Notes: generated by a model from the sequence alone, not told the origin. DNA of 64,000 bases from Streptomyces cathayae (GCF_029760955.1 NZ_CP121682.1:3038001-3102000); one strand, 5' to 3'. Counted from the stretch's first letter, positions 51,908-60,842 are shown. A program made the numbers and translations.

Positions 51908-53065
51908 TCAGTCCTCTTCGGTCACAGAACCGCTGGTGGCGGCGGTCTGCCGAAACAGCCATTCGGATTTCAGCTCGGCGTATCCGGGCTTGATGACGTC
52001 ATTGATCATGGCCAGCCGTTCATCGAAAGGAATGAACGCCGACTTCATCGCATTGACGGAAAACCATTGCATGTCGTCGAGCGTGTAATCGAACGTCTCG
52101 ACCAGGTGCTCGAATTCCCGGCTCATGCTGGTGTGCGACATCAGGCGGTTGTCGGTGTTCACCGTGACCCGGAAGTGCAGCCGGCGCAGCAGGCCGATGG
52201 GGTGCTCGGCGTACGAGGCCGCCGCCCCGGTCTGCAGGTTGGAGCTGGGGCACAGCTCCAGCGGGATGCGCTTGTCCCGGACGTAGGAGGCGAGCCGGCC
52301 GAGTTCGACCGAGCCGTCGTCGTGGACCTGGATGTCGTCGATGATGCGCACCCCGTGTCCGAGCCGGTCGGCGCCGCACCACTGGATGGCCTGCCAGATG
52401 GACGGCAGCCCGAAGGCCTCGCCGGCGTGGATGGTGAAGTGGTTGTTCTCCCGCTTGAGGTACTCGAAGGCGTCGAGGTGCCGGGTGGGCGGGTGACCGG
52501 CCTCGGCGCCCGCGATGTCGAAGCCGACGACACCCAGGTCCCGGTAGCGGTTGGCGAGTTCGGCGATCTCCAGGGACCGTGCGGCGTGCCGCATCGCGGT
52601 GAGCAGGGCGCCGACGCGGATGCGGTTTCCGTCCTCCCGCGCCCGCCGTTCCCCTTGCCGGAAGCCCTCGTTGACCGCCTCGACGACCTCTTCGAGGGTC
52701 AGCCCGCCTTCGAGGTGCTGCTCGGGGGCGTAGCGCACCTCGGCGTAGACGACACCGTCCGCGGCGAGGTCCTCGGCGCACTCGGCGGCGACCCGCACCA
52801 GGGCGTCACGGGTCTGCATGACCCCGACGGTGTGCGAGAAGGTCTCCAGGTACCGCTCCAGGGAACCGGAGTCGGCGGCCTCCCGGAACCAGAGGCCGAG
52901 CTTGTCGGGGTCGCTCTGGGGAAGCCCGGAGTAGCCGGCCTCGCGGGCCAGGTCGACGACCGTGCCGGGGCGCAGGCCGCCGTCGAGGTGATCGTGGAGC
53001 AGCACCTTGGGCGCCCGGCGGATCTGGTCCGGGGTCGGGGTGTTCGCAGTGGTCTGGCTCGTCAT
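51908..53065 (-). CDS. add: adenosine deaminase
   Basis: It deaminates adenosine and deoxyadenosine to inosine forms, the substrates of the phosphorylase at 36051. The 385 residues have the metal His24-x-His26 in [10 protein letters not shown], the HAGEAFG motif with the catalytic Glu, LGHGVRI and [10 protein letters not shown]. The Asp in VNTDNRLMS completes the active site. ATG 53065 is preceded by TAGAGT and six bases, so it is probably leaderless. A CTACGCGCGTAG palindrome lies just upstream. It is monocistronic. It could be an adenine deaminase by fold, but the adenosine motifs favour add. Confidence 0.94.
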   Translation of the reverse strand: MTSQTTANTPTPDQIRRAPKVLLHDHLDGGLRPGTVVDLAREAGYSGLPQSDPDKLGLWFREAADSGSLERYLETFSHTVGVMQTRDALVRVAAECAEDLAADGVVYAEVRYAPEQHLEGGLTLEEVVEAVNEGFRQGERRAREDGNRIRVGALLTAMRHAARSLEIAELANRYRDLGVVGFDIAGAEAGHPPTRHLDAFEYLKRENNHFTIHAGEAFGLPSIWQAIQWCGADRLGHGVRIIDDIQVHDDGSVELGRLASYVRDKRIPLELCPSSNLQTGAAASYAEHPIGLLRRLHFRVTVNTDNRLMSHTSMSREFEHLVETFDYTLDDMQWFSVNAMKSAFIPFDERLAMINDVIKPGYAELKSEWLFRQTAATSGSVTEED

Positions 53066-53081
53066 TGCCGCACTCTAGCGC

Positions 53082-53093
53082 CTACGCGCGTAG
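53082..53093. promoter_or_regulatory. CTACGCGCGTAG operator candidate, add copy
   Basis: On the minus strand it reads GATCTACGCGCGTAGGCG, identical over 17 bases with the phosphorylase copy. Four bases later comes the -10 TAGAGT (53077-53072), then six bases and the add ATG. Confidence 0.72.
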
Positions 53094-53177
53094 ATCACCG
53101 GTGTGCGCATCCGTCGATACGTAACGGTGACCGCACGCGAGGGTGGCGTGCACCGGGGCTTCTGACACTCTGCTGCC

Positions 53178-53939
53178 ATGTCACAGCAAGCGACGCCGGC
53201 GCGCACGGCCCGGCTGGGGAGGGTGTTCGGCCCGAAGCCGAGAGCGGTGGGCGGCGCGGTGCTGCTGCTCCCCGGCGGCGAGCCGGTCTCCAGCCGCAGG
53301 CCGTCCCCCGTGGTGGCGGCCGCCTCCGTACGCGCCCTGGGACACCGTCTCGGCCGCGCGGGCCGGACCGAGGGTCTCGCCACCCATGTCGTCCACTACC
53401 GCTACCGGGGCTGGAACGGCAGCGAGGCGCACCTCGCGCGTGACGCCACCTGGGCCGTGGACGAGATCGTGCGGCTCTACGGGGACGTCCCCGTGTGCCT
53501 GGCCGGTCTCGGCATGGGCGGCCGGGCGGCGCTGCGCGCGGGCGGCCACGAGGCCGTCAGCTCCGTACTGGCGCTGGCTCCCTGGCTGCCCGAGGAGGAC
53601 GTGGCCGCGGCCCCCGAACCGGTGAAGCAGCTGGCCGGGCGGCAGGTGCTGATCGTGCACGGCACGCAGGACGCGCGGGCCGACCCGGAACTGTCCTTCC
53701 GGCTGGCGGCGCGGGTCAAGAAGGCGAACCGGAACGTGTGCCGCTTCGAAGTGCACGCCGACGGACACGGGTTGAACCAGTACCGAGGCGAAGTGCTGGC
53801 GCTGTGCGAGGACTTCATGATGGGGACGCTGTTCGGGCGGGCGTTCTCCCGTCCGGTGCAGGACGCCCTGGCGGCGCCCCCGCCCCTGGGGCTGCGGATG
53901 CCGCTGGCCTCGGGGTTCGGCGCGTCGTTACGCCGGTAG
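53178..53939 (+). CDS. alpha/beta hydrolase-fold protein with a TTA codon
   Basis: A 253-residue protein of the dienelactone-hydrolase-like alpha/beta class. The nucleophile elbow reads LAGLGMGGRAALRAG, so the usual Ser (GxSxG) is Gly. The acid (IVHGTQDARADPE) and His (ADGHGLNQYRGE) positions are kept. Without the nucleophile it may not be an ordinary esterase. Codon 251 (53928-53930) is TTA, so full translation needs the rare leucyl tRNA BldA, tying it to development. The ATG is at 53178, 113 bases from divergent add. Confidence 0.85.
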   Translation: MSQQATPARTARLGRVFGPKPRAVGGAVLLLPGGEPVSSRRPSPVVAAASVRALGHRLGRAGRTEGLATHVVHYRYRGWNGSEAHLARDATWAVDEIVRLYGDVPVCLAGLGMGGRAALRAGGHEAVSSVLALAPWLPEEDVAAAPEPVKQLAGRQVLIVHGTQDARADPELSFRLAARVKKANRNVCRFEVHADGHGLNQYRGEVLALCEDFMMGTLFGRAFSRPVQDALAAPPPLGLRMPLASGFGASLRR

Positions 53940-53983
53940 GCGGTAGACGGTGGGTGACGGGCGGCGGACCACAGGGGTGTTGT

Positions 53984-54937
53984 TCAGTCCGGGAGCAGGT
54001 GGCCCCTGCGCGACAGCAGGAACTTCTTGAAGGCGGCCACCGGCGGGGTGTCCGGGCGGCCGGCCAGCCAGGCGACGCCGATCTCGCGGGCCGCCCGCGG
54101 GGAGGTGACGGTCAGTTCCACCACCCCGGGGCGCGGCACGGCCGGCGGGGGCAGCAGGGCGACGCCCAGCCCTGCGGCCACCAGGCCCCGCAGGGTCTCC
54201 GCCTCCTCGCCCTCGAAGGCGACCCGGGGCCGGAAACCGGCCTGCGCGCAGAGTGCGTCGGTGATGCGGCGCAGGCCGTAACCGGGTTCCAGGGTCACGA
54301 AGGTCTCGTCGGCGGCCTCGGCGAGGCGGATGCGGCGGCGGCCGGCGAGCCGGTGGTCGGCGGGGACGACCAGGCGCAGTTTCTGCTCGTCCAGGCGGCG
54401 GGCGACGAGGTCGGGGGCGTCCGGGACCGGGGAGGTCAGGCACAGGTCGAGCTCGCCCGCGCGGAGGCCCTCCAGCATGGCGTCGCCGTGGTTCTGGACG
54501 AGGCTGAAGCGGATGCGCGGGTGGTCGGTGCGGAAGGCCTGCAGCAGGCCGGGCACGGTCTCGGCGCCCATGGTGTGCAGGAACCCGAAGGCGACCTTGC
54601 CGGTGGCCGGGTCGGCGTCGGCGCGCACCTCGTCGGCGGCCCGCTCGACCTCGGCGAGGGCGCGTTCGACGGAGGCGAGGAAGGTGCGGCCGGCGGGGGT
54701 CAGGGAGAGGGTGCGGCCGTGCCGGGCGAACAGGTCGACACCCAGGTCGTGTTCGAGGCGAACCATGGACCGGGAGAGCGTGGACTGCGGGACCTGCATC
54801 TCCTGGGCGGCCCGGGTGACGTGCTCCGTGCGGGCGACGCCGGCGAAGTGAACGAGACGTGGCGCGAGCAGCGCGACGATGTCTTCTGTGTCACCGGACG
54901 GTGACAGCTGACCCTGCGACCTCTGCTGATGCACCAT
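53984..54937 (-). CDS. LysR-family transcriptional regulator
   Basis: A 317-residue regulator. The N-terminal winged helix is VHFAGVARTEHVTRAAQEMQ followed by VPQSTLSRSMVRLEHDLGVD and LFARHGRTLSLTPAGRTFL. The effector domain follows (VAFGFLHTMGAETVPGLLQA). It diverges from an MFS gene with 63 bases between, the usual sign that it controls that transporter in response to the exported or a related compound. ATG 54937 (MVHQQRS) is the first good start. Confidence 0.92.
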   Translation of the reverse strand: MVHQQRSQGQLSPSGDTEDIVALLAPRLVHFAGVARTEHVTRAAQEMQVPQSTLSRSMVRLEHDLGVDLFARHGRTLSLTPAGRTFLASVERALAEVERAADEVRADADPATGKVAFGFLHTMGAETVPGLLQAFRTDHPRIRFSLVQNHGDAMLEGLRAGELDLCLTSPVPDAPDLVARRLDEQKLRLVVPADHRLAGRRRIRLAEAADETFVTLEPGYGLRRITDALCAQAGFRPRVAFEGEEAETLRGLVAAGLGVALLPPPAVPRPGVVELTVTSPRAAREIGVAWLAGRPDTPPVAAFKKFLLSRRGHLLPD

Positions 54938-54963
54938 GGGAACGATTATCGCGATTCCATGCA

Positions 54964-54994
54964 TTGGACGGATGAGCGAGGCCCTCCTTAGGTT
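54964..54994 (+). promoter_or_regulatory. promoter of the MFS gene, leaderless
   Basis: TTGGAC (54964-54969), 19 bases, TAGGTT (54989-54994), then six bases to the ATG at 55001. It lies in the short divergent gap where the LysR protein should bind. Confidence 0.5.
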
Positions 54995-55000
54995 CGAGGC

Positions 55001-56326
55001 ATGTCTTCCGTCAGTACCAGGGCGTCCACCCGCGTGGACGCCGGCCCGTCCGTCACTCCCCCTCCCTCCAGCGCTCCCTCCACCGCTCCCTCCGCCCCGG
55101 CCTCCCCGGGCGGCCCCGACTCCCGGATGGCCCCCGGCGGCCCCGGTTACCGGCGGATGAGCCTCGCCCTCTTCCTGGCGGGTGTCGCGACCTTCGCGCT
55201 GCTGTACTCCACCCAGGCCCTGCTGCCGCTGATCTCCGGGGACCTCGGGGTGAGCGCGGGCGACGCGAGCTGGACGGTGGCGGCGGCCACCGGCGGTCTG
55301 GCGCTGTTCGTCCTGCCGATGAGCGCGCTGTCGGAACGCTACGGACGCCGTACGGTCATGACGGCCTCCCTGGCCGTCGCGGTGACCGTCGGACTGCTGG
55401 TCCCCTTCGCCCCGTCGCTGGGCGCCCTGGTGGCGCTGCGGGCGCTCCAGGGGGCGGCCCTGGCCGGGGTGCCCGCGTCGGCGACCGCGTATCTCGCGGA
55501 GGAGGTCAGGCCCAGGGCCCTGGTGACCGCGATCGGACTGTTCGTCGCGGGCAACAGCGTCGGCGGGATGAGCGGCCGGGTCGTCACCGGATGGGTGGCG
55601 CAGGAGTGGGGCTGGCGGGTCGCCGTCGGCGTGGTCGGGGTGCTCGCGGTGGCGTGCGCGGTGGCGTTCCGGCTGCTGCTGCCGGCGCCGAGGCACTTCC
55701 GGCCGGGTTCGCTGCGCCCGCGCGTGCTGGCCGGCGCGGTCCGGAACCACCTCGCCAACCCGCTGCTGCGGCGCCTGTACGCGATCGGCGCGCTGTTCAT
55801 GACGGTGTTCGGCGGGGTCTACACCGTGATCGGCTACCGCCTGAGCGAGGCGCCCTTCTCGCTCCCCCAGGGCGTCGTCGGCTCGATCTTCCTGGTCTAC
55901 CTGGTCGGCACGGTGTCGGCGTCGGCGGCGGGGCCGCTGGTGAGCCGGCTGGGCCGCCGGGGCGCGCTGTACGCGGCGGGCGGGACCACCACGGCGGGCC
56001 TGCTGCTGTCCCTGGCCGGCTCGCTGTCCCTGATCCTGCTGGGCCTGGTGCTGATCACCGGAGGCTTCTTCGCGGGTCACGCGGTCGCGTCCTCGGCGGT
56101 CGGCCGGACGGCCACCGAGGGCCGCGCCCAGGCGTCGGCGCTGTACCAGTCCGCCTACTACGTCGGCTCCAGCGTGGGCAGCACGGTCGGCGCGCTCGCC
56201 TTCCACTCGGAGGGCTGGGCCGGAACGGTGGGGGTCGGCCTGGTGGCGGTGGCCGGCGTCGTGACCATCACGGTGCTGGGCACCCGGGCGGCCCGGGTGG
56301 AGCAGCGGCGGCTCGCCCTCGCGTGA
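55001..56326 (+). CDS. MFS transporter, YnfM-like
   Basis: A 441-residue proton-driven carrier with 12 predicted helices after a Pro/Ser-rich N-terminus of about 50 residues. Motif A between helices 2 and 3 is LSERYGRRTV. Other landmarks are LRALQGAALAGVPASATAYL and the central NSVGGMSGR. This fits the AraJ/YnfM drug- or metabolite-efflux class. The substrate is unknown. The divergent LysR gene is the likely regulator. Confidence 0.9.
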   Translation: MSSVSTRASTRVDAGPSVTPPPSSAPSTAPSAPASPGGPDSRMAPGGPGYRRMSLALFLAGVATFALLYSTQALLPLISGDLGVSAGDASWTVAAATGGLALFVLPMSALSERYGRRTVMTASLAVAVTVGLLVPFAPSLGALVALRALQGAALAGVPASATAYLAEEVRPRALVTAIGLFVAGNSVGGMSGRVVTGWVAQEWGWRVAVGVVGVLAVACAVAFRLLLPAPRHFRPGSLRPRVLAGAVRNHLANPLLRRLYAIGALFMTVFGGVYTVIGYRLSEAPFSLPQGVVGSIFLVYLVGTVSASAAGPLVSRLGRRGALYAAGGTTTAGLLLSLAGSLSLILLGLVLITGGFFAGHAVASSAVGRTATEGRAQASALYQSAYYVGSSVGSTVGALAFHSEGWAGTVGVGLVAVAGVVTITVLGTRAARVEQRRLALA

Positions 56327-56496
56327 GGCCGCGCACGCCCGGTCCGGTGGGCGGAGGATGTCGTTCCGCCCACTGAACCCACCTCTTCGACCTGCGCGTT
56401 CGTCCACTCGGAGGGCCGTTGTCAGTGGGCTGCGGTAGCTTCCGAAGTGCCGGGTGCGAAGGCGCACCGCGGACAGGCCACAGGGGTGGGTGGACG

Positions 56497-57513
56497 ATGA
56501 CGAACGGCACGGCGACGACGACCGGTCTCGACGCCAGGCTCGAGGCGCACCGCGTCGAGCTGACCGGGTACTGCTACCGGATGCTCGGTTCCTCCTTCGA
56601 GGCGGAGGACGCGGTGCAGGACACGATGGTCCGCGCCTGGCGCGGCTTCGAGAAGTTCGAGGGCCGTTCCAGCCTGCGCTCCTGGCTGTACCGCATCGCG
56701 ACCAACGTCTGCCTGGACATGCTGACGGCGGGCAGCAAGCGCGCCCGGCCGATGGACCTGACGGAGTCGACCCCGCTGGCGCGGGCGGCCCTCTCGCCGC
56801 GGCCGGACCACACCTGGCTGGAGCCGATGCCGGACTCCCGGGTGCTGCCCACCGTCGAGGACCCGGCGGAGGCGGCGGTCGCCAAGGAGTCCGTGCGGCT
56901 CGCCTTCATGGCCGCGCTCCAGCAGCTGCCGCCCAGGCAGCGGGTGGTGCTGCTGCTGCGGGAGGTGCTGGCCTGGCGGGCGAGCGAGGTGGCGGAGCTG
57001 CTCGACACCTCGGTGGCGTCCGTCAACAGCGCGTTGCAGCGGGCCCGGGCGACGCTCGCGGAGCGGCGGCAGCCGGGCACCGACGCGTCCGTCTCCGACC
57101 CGCTGGACGAGGAGCAGCAGAAGCTCCTGGAGCGCTATGTGGCGGCGTTCGAGGGGTACGACATGACGGCGCTGACGGCGTTGCTGCACGAGGACGCCAT
57201 CATGACGATGCCGCCGTTCGACCTGTGGCTGACCGGCACCGCCGACATCACGGGCTTCATGACGACGCTGGGCGCCTCCTGCGCGAACTCGCGGCTGCTG
57301 CCCCTCCGGGCCAACGGCCTGCCCGGGTTCGCCCACTACAAGCCGGACCCGGAGGCGGGCGGTTTCACGCCGTGGGCGGTCCAGGTGCTGGAGATCTCAG
57401 ACGGCCGGATCACCGGGTTCCACTGCTTCCTCGACACCGGGCGCTGGTTCCCGCTGTTCGGGCTGCCCCTCCACCTCGAAGCGGAGGCCGACCAGGTCGA
57501 GCAGGGAGCATAG
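56497..57513 (+). CDS. ECF sigma factor with SnoaL-like C-terminal domain
   Basis: A 338-residue sigma factor of the TIGR02960/ECF56-like kind. Region 2 is HRVELTGYCYRMLGSSFEAE then DAVQDTMVRAWRGFEKFEGR. Region 4 is LPPRQRVVLLLREVLAWRAS followed by EVAELLDTSVASVNSALQRA. The extra C-terminal domain (about 210-330, YVAAFEGYDMTALTALLHED, FHCFLDTGRWFPLFGLP) is SnoaL-like and in this class tunes activity without a separate anti-sigma factor. ATG 56497 follows GGGTGGGTGG. Its last 117 bases overlap the STAS gene on the other strand. Confidence 0.9.
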   Translation: MTNGTATTTGLDARLEAHRVELTGYCYRMLGSSFEAEDAVQDTMVRAWRGFEKFEGRSSLRSWLYRIATNVCLDMLTAGSKRARPMDLTESTPLARAALSPRPDHTWLEPMPDSRVLPTVEDPAEAAVAKESVRLAFMAALQQLPPRQRVVLLLREVLAWRASEVAELLDTSVASVNSALQRARATLAERRQPGTDASVSDPLDEEQQKLLERYVAAFEGYDMTALTALLHEDAIMTMPPFDLWLTGTADITGFMTTLGASCANSRLLPLRANGLPGFAHYKPDPEAGGFTPWAVQVLEISDGRITGFHCFLDTGRWFPLFGLPLHLEAEADQVEQGA

Positions 57514-57795
57514 GGCGGGGTCGGGGTCGCGCAGCCGTATCCGCCCCCCGGTCCGGCGGGCCAGCAGCTGGAGACGGGCGAGCAGGTCCACGGCGGCGAG
57601 CCCCGGCGGCCCCAGCCCTCCCACGTCACAGACGACGATCCCGTCGCCCTGACCGCCGTCGCCGCCGTCCAGCAGTGCCCGCAGCGCATCGCTCGGCCCG
57701 CTCACCCCGTCCCGGGTGACGGGGCCGCGCAGCACGATCACGGGCGGTGTCCTGTCGTCCACGAGCGGTAGACCGGGCACGGGCGCGTAATTCAT
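57397..57795 (-). CDS. STAS-domain protein (anti-sigma antagonist-like)
   Basis: A 132-residue protein from ATG 57795. A STAS-like core is present: PPVIVLRGPVTRDGVSGPSD and GIVVCDVGGLGPPGLAAVDL, then LARLQLLARRTGGRIRLRDP and LCSLLDLVGL. The phospho-site position (DVGGLGPPG) lacks the usual Ser, so it may not be switched by phosphorylation. Its last third overlaps the sigma gene on the opposite strand by 117 bases. GTG 57822 is a possible earlier start. Confidence 0.72.
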   Translation of the reverse strand: MNYAPVPGLPLVDDRTPPVIVLRGPVTRDGVSGPSDALRALLDGGDGGQGDGIVVCDVGGLGPPGLAAVDLLARLQLLARRTGGRIRLRDPDPALCSLLDLVGLRFEVEGQPEQREPAPGVEEAVEPGDPAV

Positions 57796-57956
57796 CGCGG
57801 CGTCCCGCCTGCGTGCGGGCACCTCCCCACCTGCAGGCGGACACCACGAAGATCATATTGACCCGGGCATGACCTTCCCGCGAGGGTTGGGTGTATGCGC
57901 CACAGACCCTCTCCCTCCGCGACCTCCGGTGCCCGCCGCCCCGGCGAGGAGCCGCC

Positions 57957-58877
57957 GTGCAGGGGGTGCTGAGCGGTTTCGCGGTGATCGCGGTGGTCAT
58001 CGGCGTCGGCTATGTGATCGGCCGCCGGGGGTATCTGGGCCGGCAGGCCCACCAGGTGCTGACGAAGCTCGCCTTCCACGTGGCCTCACCGGCCCTGCTG
58101 TTCACCCTTCTCGCCGAGGCGGACCTGTCGGTGGTCTTCTCCGGCCGACTGCTGGTCACCGCGCTGAGCACGGCCGCGGTGGCAGGCGTCTTCGTCGCGG
58201 TGGGCGTGGTACGCCGCTGGGGCGTGGGCCGCACCACCATCGGCGCCCTGTGCTCCAGCTACGTCAACTCCGGCAACCTCGGCATCCCGATCGCCGTGTA
58301 CGTCCTCGGCGACGCCTCGCTGGTGGCGCCGGTGCTGCTGTTCCAGCTCGTGATGGTCACCCCGGTCGCGCTGACGGTCCTGGACCTGGCGACCGCCGGG
58401 GAGAAGCTGCCGCTGTGGCAGCGGCTGCTCACCCCGCTGCGGAACCCGGTCGCGCTGGGCTCACTGGCGGGGGTGGCGGTGTCGGCGTCCGGACTGGAGA
58501 TCCCCGGCCCGGTCATGGACCCGGTGACGCTGATCGGCAACATGGCGGTGCCGGCGGTCCTGCTCGCGTTCGGCATCTCGCTGCGCGGCAGCGCCCTGCC
58601 CCTGCGGGGCGGTGAGCGCGGTGCGGTGCTGCTCGCCGTGGCGCTGAAGTCGGTGGGCCAGCCGGTGGTCGCCTGGGCGCTGGCGGCGGGGGTCTTCGGG
58701 TTGCGCGGGGCGCAGCTGCTCGACGTGGTGGTGACCTCGGCGCTGCCGGCCGCGCAGAACATCTTCACGTACGCGAGCAGCTACCGCGTCGGCGAGACCC
58801 TGGCCCGGGAGGCGATCCTGGTGTCGACCCTGCTCTCGGTACCGGTATTGGTGGTGACGGCGACCCTCCTGGGGTGA
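57957..58877 (+). CDS. AEC-family (auxin efflux carrier-like) transporter
   Basis: A 306-residue carrier with about ten membrane helices in two five-helix halves. It starts at GTG 57957 after GAGGAG. Conserved features are SSYVNSGNLGIPIAVYVLG (half one) and TSALPAAQNIFTYASSY (half two), the crossover region of the family. Bacterial members export malate, malonate or amino-acid-like anions; the substrate here is unknown. Its stop lies one base from that of the converging Uma2 gene. Confidence 0.9.
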   Translation: MQGVLSGFAVIAVVIGVGYVIGRRGYLGRQAHQVLTKLAFHVASPALLFTLLAEADLSVVFSGRLLVTALSTAAVAGVFVAVGVVRRWGVGRTTIGALCSSYVNSGNLGIPIAVYVLGDASLVAPVLLFQLVMVTPVALTVLDLATAGEKLPLWQRLLTPLRNPVALGSLAGVAVSASGLEIPGPVMDPVTLIGNMAVPAVLLAFGISLRGSALPLRGGERGAVLLAVALKSVGQPVVAWALAAGVFGLRGAQLLDVVVTSALPAAQNIFTYASSYRVGETLAREAILVSTLLSVPVLVVTATLLG

Positions 58878-58878
58878 C

Positions 58879-59463
58879 TCAGGTCTCGGGGAACTCGCTG
58901 GTGTCGATGACGAGGTCGAACGGAGCGGGGAGCTTGATGGGCTCGCCGAACTTCACGAAGTCCAGCGGACGGTAGACATCACCCTGTGGTTCGCCGAAGA
59001 GCGTCACGGTCGGGCCGTCGGGAGCCCAGCGGTCGACGAGGAGGTACAGCGGGATGCCCGCTGTGGCATAGGCGGCGGGCTTACTGACGCGGTCGTGGCG
59101 CGCGTTGGACTTGGAGGTCACCTCGACGACGAGCTCGGCGAGGGCAGCGGGAATGTGGGTGTCCGACTCCGAGTCCGGTCGCCTCGGGGCCACCACGAGA
59201 TCCGGGATGAGCATGCCCAGACGCGAAGGCACGGCGATCGCCAGTGTCTGGAAGATTCCCCAGTCCTCGGGGATCACGGAATAGAGGCGACGCTGGATTC
59301 CTTCCGCGATCAGGTTGTGGCGGTACGCGGGAGCAGGTGACACGGTGACGATCCCCTCGATGATCTCCACCTTGCTGCCCTCGGGCCATTCCATCTCCTC
59401 CCAGAACCGGACGAGGTCGTCCCAGCTCTGTTCGGGGTCCTGGCTCACGGTGAGTGCGCTCAT
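58879..59463 (-). CDS. Uma2-family (DUF820) putative nuclease
   Basis: A 194-residue protein of the PD-(D/E)xK-like Uma2 family, which is expanded in streptomycetes and cyanobacteria. The core motifs are KVEIIEGIVTVSPAP, MLIPDLVVAPRR (Asp) and LVVEVTSKSNARHDRVSKPA (Glu and Lys). ATG 59463 is the start. The family is often near mobile or defence genes, but nothing of that kind is adjacent and no nuclease substrate is established. Confidence 0.87.
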   Translation of the reverse strand: MSALTVSQDPEQSWDDLVRFWEEMEWPEGSKVEIIEGIVTVSPAPAYRHNLIAEGIQRRLYSVIPEDWGIFQTLAIAVPSRLGMLIPDLVVAPRRPDSESDTHIPAALAELVVEVTSKSNARHDRVSKPAAYATAGIPLYLLVDRWAPDGPTVTLFGEPQGDVYRPLDFVKFGEPIKLPAPFDLVIDTSEFPET

Positions 59464-59501
59464 GGCGGTCTCCAATCGGTGCGTCACCGACTACAGCATG
59501 C

Positions 59502-59537
59502 CGAACGGGGCCGGTGGTGGTCCACCGGCCCCGTTCG
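59502..59537 (-). terminator. terminator after deoA, 16-bp stem
   Basis: CGAACGGGGCCGGTGG-TGGT-CCACCGGCCCCGTTCG is perfect and starts 21 bases after the deoA stop. It separates the import operon from the Uma2 gene. Confidence 0.88.
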
Positions 59538-59558
59538 CCCAGAAGAGGGAACCGCAGG

Positions 59559-60842
59559 TCAGGCGATGCGTTCCCGGACCACCGGGGTGGCCGTGAAGGG
59601 GGTGCCGGGGGACGCGATGTCGTAGGAGTCCGTCACCGCGTCGAGGGCGTAGGCGAAGCGGTCCGGGGTGTCGGTGTGGAGGGTGAGGAGGGGCTGGCCC
59701 TCGGTGACCGTGTCGCCGGGCTTGGCGTGCAGTTCGACGCCGGCGCCCGCCTGCACCGGGTCCTCCTTGCGGGCGCGGCCCGCGCCGAGGCGCCAGGCGG
59801 CGACGCCGATGTCGTAGGCGTCCAGGCGGGTGAGGACGCCGGAGGCGGTCGCCGTCACCACGTGCTGTTCGCGCGCCGTCGGCAGGGGCGCGTCCGGGTC
59901 GCCGCCCTGGGCGGCGATCATGCGGCGCCAGACGTCCATCGCGGAGCCGTCGGCCAGGGCCTTCGCCGGGTCGGCGTCCTTGAGGCCGGCCGCGTCGAGC
60001 ATCTCGCGGGCCAGGGCGAGGGTGAGTTCGACGACGTCGGCGGGGCCGCCGCCCGCCAGGACCTCCACCGACTCGCGGACCTCCAGGGCGTTGCCCGCGG
60101 TCAGGCCGAGCGGGGTCGACATGTCGGTGAGCAGGGCGACGGTCTTCACGCCGTGGTCGGTGCCGAGGCCGACCATCGTGGACGCCAGTTCGCGGGCGTC
60201 CTCCAGGGTCTTCATGAAGGCGCCGCTGCCCGCCTTCACGTCCAGGACCAGTGCGCCCGTGCCCTCGGCGATCTTCTTCGACATGATCGAGGAGGCGATC
60301 AGCGGGATCGCCTCGACGGTGCCGGTCACGTCGCGCAGGGCGTAGAGCTTCTTGTCGGCGGGGGCCAGTCCGTCGCCGGCCGCGCAGATGACGGCGCCCA
60401 CGCCGTCCAGCACGGACAGCATCTCCTCGTTGGACAGCAGCGCGCGCCAGCCCGGGATCGCCTCCAGCTTGTCCAGGGTGCCGCCGGTGTGGCCGAGGCC
60501 CCTGCCGGAGAGCTGGGGGACGGCCGCACCGCAGGCCGCGACCAGCGGGGCCAGCGGCAGGGTGATCTTGTCGCCGACGCCGCCGGTGGAGTGCTTGTCG
60601 GTGGTGGGGCGGGACAGCGAGGAGAAGTCCATGCGCTCGCCGGAGGCGATCATCGCGGCCGTCCAGCGGGCGATCTCGGTCCGGTTCATGCCGTTGAGCA
60701 GGATCGCCATCGCGAGGGCCGACATCTGCTCGTCGGCCACCTCCCCGCGGGTGTACGCGTCGACGACCCAGTCGATCTGCTCGTCGCTGAGTTCGCCGCG
60801 GTCCCGCTTGGTGCGGATGACGGAGATGACGTCCATGGCCAT
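59559..60842 (-). CDS. deoA: thymidine phosphorylase
   Basis: It phosphorolyses thymidine/deoxyuridine to base plus deoxyribose 1-phosphate. The 427 residues include the phosphate loop HSTGGVGDKITLPLAPLVAA and GRGLGHTGGTLDKLEAIPG, then SKKIAEGT, LDVKAGSGAFMK and TDMSTPLG. ATG 60842 (MAMDV) is selected because GGAAGGA lies nine bases before it. A pyrimidine phosphorylase of broader range is possible. It is the last gene of the import operon, 87 bases after cdd. Confidence 0.94.
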   Translation of the reverse strand: MAMDVISVIRTKRDRGELSDEQIDWVVDAYTRGEVADEQMSALAMAILLNGMNRTEIARWTAAMIASGERMDFSSLSRPTTDKHSTGGVGDKITLPLAPLVAACGAAVPQLSGRGLGHTGGTLDKLEAIPGWRALLSNEEMLSVLDGVGAVICAAGDGLAPADKKLYALRDVTGTVEAIPLIASSIMSKKIAEGTGALVLDVKAGSGAFMKTLEDARELASTMVGLGTDHGVKTVALLTDMSTPLGLTAGNALEVRESVEVLAGGGPADVVELTLALAREMLDAAGLKDADPAKALADGSAMDVWRRMIAAQGGDPDAPLPTAREQHVVTATASGVLTRLDAYDIGVAAWRLGAGRARKEDPVQAGAGVELHAKPGDTVTEGQPLLTLHTDTPDRFAYALDAVTDSYDIASPGTPFTATPVVRERIA

